NCBI RefSeq assembly: GCF_036227405.1
Contig: NZ_CP109473.1
Location: 1,116,001-1,180,000, forward strand
Direction: 5' to 3'
From: Streptomyces sp. NBC_01460
GTDB lineage: Bacteria; Actinomycetota; Actinomycetes; Streptomycetales; Streptomycetaceae
DNA: 64,000 bases
Positions 62,501 through 64,000 of this stretch are shown here, in pieces. Both the position numbers and the translations under genes were made by a program. Position 1 is the stretch's first letter, and the number at the start of each line of letters is the position of its first letter. The notes below the pieces were generated by a model. It worked only from the letters and a program-made list of their open reading frames with translations. It was not told the origin of the DNA and made no database searches.

Positions 62501-62674
62501 TCCGGGCACCGCTCCGTACAGGCCGTAGCAGACGGCGTCGAGGACGGACGTCTTGCCCGCACCGGTCGGGCCGTGCAGCAGGAAGATGCCGGCCGAGGAG
62601 AGTGCGTCGAAATCGACCTCCTGGGTGGCACCGAAGGGTCCGAACGCGGTCAGGGTGAGGGTGTGCAGCCTCAA
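59588..62674 (-). CDS. sbcC: Exonuclease SbcCD, ATPase subunit SbcC
   Basis: SbcC is the SMC-like ATPase of the SbcCD nuclease, which processes DNA hairpins and double-strand ends. The 1028-residue protein has Walker A GPTGAGKTS (residues 35-43), long coiled coils meeting at a zinc hook CTVC (about residue 516), the signature TLSGGETFFASLALALGLAD and Walker B LFIDEGFGSLD. Its start overlaps the sbcD stop by 4 bases, so the subunits are made together. Confidence 0.95.
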   Translation of the reverse strand: MRLHTLTLTAFGPFGATQEVDFDALSSAGIFLLHGPTGAGKTSVLDAVCYGLYGAVPGARQSPGTSLRSDHAPVDLPTEVRLELTVGGRRLEVTRRPAQPRPKKRGGGFTTEKAQSWLREHDPEHGWKALSRSHQEIGEEIGGLLGMSREQFCQVVLLPQGDFARFLRADAEARGRLLGRLFDTRRFAAVEERLAEQRRAAEARVKAGDEQVLALAQRIAQAAGPAADEVELPETRPGEPGLAEGVLQWAAVARSGALERLDIARCVLAGAEERSAAARRRLEAERELDRLQQRYEETRRRAAGLEDRRAERDRCHEQLTRARKADLVAPALDLRDEAERSHRAAAGARERSCAALPPELAQAGFEQLAARERGLRAELGGLGAARRAERRSREIDAERAGLERQSRSDDELILEATEWLAGWDATHRRLREHVEAGQDAATRAEQLAGRLAPARRRLEAARRRDALAAQEETAAATLTAARECAVEAHETWLALREQRLRGIAAELAGRLVDGEACTVCGSAEHPEPARAEAGHVDRATEEQALGAHQRADRARADAENELGVLRERLMAARAESAEDPADPAADGPGASGAPGTSGPPDPAQVSVARLQEAVDRLTRDHADAHRLAAGTHAAREALATAEREHLGRVDDRQQAERRAAARTSQREALDREQAGLEADLATARGACASVAEHAALLERRAGLLAAASEALRAEQDAAERLKEADGRLADAAFRAGFDTPRAAAAKLLGDTAQRELQHRIDAWQTEAAAVADRLAEEDARAAAERPAATPDAARTAYDLAARELRDSAAVHDAARDRGAELGRLSRRAEDEVRALGPRLQEYERVARLAGLTAGTSADNERKMRLEAYVLAARLEQVAAAATARLQRMSSGRYTLVHSDERSGGRRAGLGLHVVDSWTGRERDTATLSGGETFFASLALALGLADVVTDEAGGVRLDTLFIDEGFGSLDDQTLDEVLDVLDSLRERDRSVGIVSHVADLRRRIPAQLEVVKERHGSAVVHRAAGTLSG

Positions 62675-63837
62675 CGGGACACCTCGTCGATCGCGTCGCC
62701 GACCCGTACGTCGTCGAAGGCGGCGCGCAGCACCTTCCGCTCCTGTGCGCTGGGGCCGCTTCCGCCGCGCACATGGGCCACGAAGTCCTCCGCCACCTGC
62801 TGGTCGTCACGCCCCTTGAGCCGCTGGGCGTACGACGCGAGGGGGTCCTGCGGAGCACGCTCGGGCTCGAAGACCAGGCTGAGGGTGTGCGGGAACCGTT
62901 CGAGCAGGCGGGCCATCGGCTCCTCCGGGCGCGCGGGGTCGGTGAGGGTGGCTTCCACCCAGGACCCGCGGTGCCGTTCGAGGGCCGGGTCGTCGAGCAG
63001 TGCGTCGAGGCGTCCCCGGAGCCGGGCGAGCGGGCGCGGGGCGGGGCAGTCGACGCGCTCGGCGCCGAGGGCTCCGTCGGGGCCGAGGTCGATCAGCCAC
63101 ATCGTCTTGCGGTGGGCGTGCTCCGAGAACGAGTACGCGAGCGGCGAGCCCGAATAGCGGACGCGTTCCGTGACCGTCTGGCAGCCGTGGAGATGGCCGA
63201 GGGCCACGTAGTCGACGCCGTCGAAGACTCCCGCGGGGACGGCCGCGACACCGCCGACGGTGATGTCGCGTTCGCTGTCGCTGGGTTCGCCGCCCGCCAC
63301 GAAGGCGTGGGCGAGGACAACGGAGCGTGTGCCGTCCTGCCGGGTGGCGAGATCGGCCCGTACCCGGTCCATGGCCGCCGTGAGGACCGCTTCGTGCCCG
63401 GCCTTCGACGCGCCCAGGCTGTCGCGGACGAGGGCGGGTTCCAGGTAGGGCAGGCCGTAGAACGCCACGTCGCCGCCCGCGTCGTGCAGCACGACCGGGG
63501 TGGCGCAGTCGTCCGGATCGGTCCGGAGGTGGATGCCCGCCCGCGCGATCAGTCCCGCGCCGACGCCGAGCCTGCGGGCGGAGTCGTGGTTCCCGGAGAT
63601 CATGACGGTCGGCACACCGGCGTCGGCCAGCCGGTGGAGCGCGTCGTCGAACAGCTGGACGGCGGAGAGCGGTGGTACGGCCCGGTCGTAGACGTCGCCC
63701 GCCACGACGACCACGTCGGCCTCGTGTTCCCGCACGGTCCGCACCAGGTGGTCGAGGAACGCGGCCTGGGCGTCGAGCATCGGGACGCGGTGGAACGACC
63801 GCCCCAGGTGCCAGTCCGAGGTGTGCAGGATCCTCAC
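62671..63837 (-). CDS. sbcD: Exonuclease SbcCD, nuclease subunit SbcD
   Basis: SbcD is the Mre11-like manganese nuclease of the SbcCD complex. The 388-residue protein has all phosphoesterase motifs: TSDWHLG, AGDVYDRA, SGNHDSARR and GHLHGCQ. I place the start at GTG 63837 (VRILHTSDWHLG) because GGAG lies 8 bases upstream and the fold begins here; a longer ATG frame upstream adds 23 residues with no family match. It is the first gene of the leftward sbcD-sbcC operon. Confidence 0.95.
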   Translation of the reverse strand: MRILHTSDWHLGRSFHRVPMLDAQAAFLDHLVRTVREHEADVVVVAGDVYDRAVPPLSAVQLFDDALHRLADAGVPTVMISGNHDSARRLGVGAGLIARAGIHLRTDPDDCATPVVLHDAGGDVAFYGLPYLEPALVRDSLGASKAGHEAVLTAAMDRVRADLATRQDGTRSVVLAHAFVAGGEPSDSERDITVGGVAAVPAGVFDGVDYVALGHLHGCQTVTERVRYSGSPLAYSFSEHAHRKTMWLIDLGPDGALGAERVDCPAPRPLARLRGRLDALLDDPALERHRGSWVEATLTDPARPEEPMARLLERFPHTLSLVFEPERAPQDPLASYAQRLKGRDDQQVAEDFVAHVRGGSGPSAQERKVLRAAFDDVRVGDAIDEVSR

Positions 63838-64000
63838 GACATCACTCCGACAGTTCCGGTCTGCATGGTCCACTTCCTCCGCCCCGGGACCGAACCGGTC
63901 CACCACCCCACCCGCCCCGGTTTTCCCCGGCAGGCCCGACCACGCTAGTGCCGCGCGGCCCCGGACCCCTCATCCGGCCCCGACGTCCCCGTACGCCTCG
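63838..64000. other. Right-edge region upstream of sbcD
   Basis: This 163-base stretch should hold the sbcD promoter. I see no coding frame that can be supported before the window ends. Confidence 0.4.

Overview
The window is about 72% G+C by eye, with strong G/C third-position codon bias, GTG and TTG starts, densely packed short operons and actinobacterial gene families (DUF5753 XRE regulator with DUF397, Methyltransf_19, MurT/GatD, a Streptomyces-type tripeptidyl aminopeptidase). I read it as a Streptomyces chromosome. The gene order pfkA ... tap-ureDGFCBA ... bioFBAD ... purB matches what I remember of the core-arm boundary of S. coelicolor (roughly SCO1209-SCO1270). That is recollection, not a search. 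No rRNA, tRNA, CRISPR array, insertion sequence or prophage was seen. Layout, left to right: 0-2.2 kb, the end of an unknown gene, an acyl-CoA dehydrogenase and a divergent TetR regulator with repeated GTTAC/GTAAC sites between them. 2.2-6.1 kb, peptide deformylase, the lipid II amidation pair murT-gatD, and 6-phosphofructokinase. 6.1-12.2 kb, a CtaG-type oxidase assembly protein with a 52-residue membrane protein behind it, an armless HU-like protein, an SRPBCC protein, a GlxA-type AraC regulator with an isochorismatase-fold hydrolase, a PlsC acyltransferase and an epimerase. 12.2-18.5 kb, secreted tripeptidyl aminopeptidase and the complete urease operon ureABCFGD (no ureE). 18.6-22.9 kb, a TetR/membrane-protein pair; an orphan YefM-type antitoxin divergent from a ClpP homologue that has lost its catalytic Ser and His; and an NlpC/P60 hydrolase preceded by a c-di-AMP (ydaO) riboswitch. 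22.9-26.4 kb, a LysE exporter with LysR regulator, then a WhiJ-like regulatory set (anti-sigma-type ATPase, XRE regulator with a TTA codon, DUF397). 26.4-30.9 kb, biotin synthesis: bioF divergent from bioB-bioA-bioD. 30.9-39.5 kb, two methyltransferases, a Doc-like/ribbon-helix-helix toxin-antitoxin pair, tandem DUF21-CBS membrane proteins, an SGNH hydrolase, purB and a Mug-type DNA glycosylase. 39.5-46 kb, an ABC-2 exporter divergent from a NarL-type two-component system, then ROK and GntR/UTRA regulators. 46-53.9 kb, an SMI1/KNR4 pseudogene broken by one TGA, an alpha/beta hydrolase, an EamA transporter with a divergent MocR regulator, secreted PhoD phosphatase and an unusual membrane-ACT-GNAT fusion. 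53.9-63.8 kb, a Cys/Met-metabolism PLP enzyme with divergent Lrp regulator, a DUF885 peptidase-like protein, an ATP-grasp protein, a rhodanese with divergent Lrp regulator, and the sbcD-sbcC nuclease operon. Most of the window is housekeeping and primary metabolism. The parts that look least described are the pseudo-ClpP/orphan-antitoxin locus around 20.6-21.9 kb, the armless HU-like protein, the WhiJ-like set with its intragenic low-GC repeat patch, and the degenerate Doc-like toxin pair.
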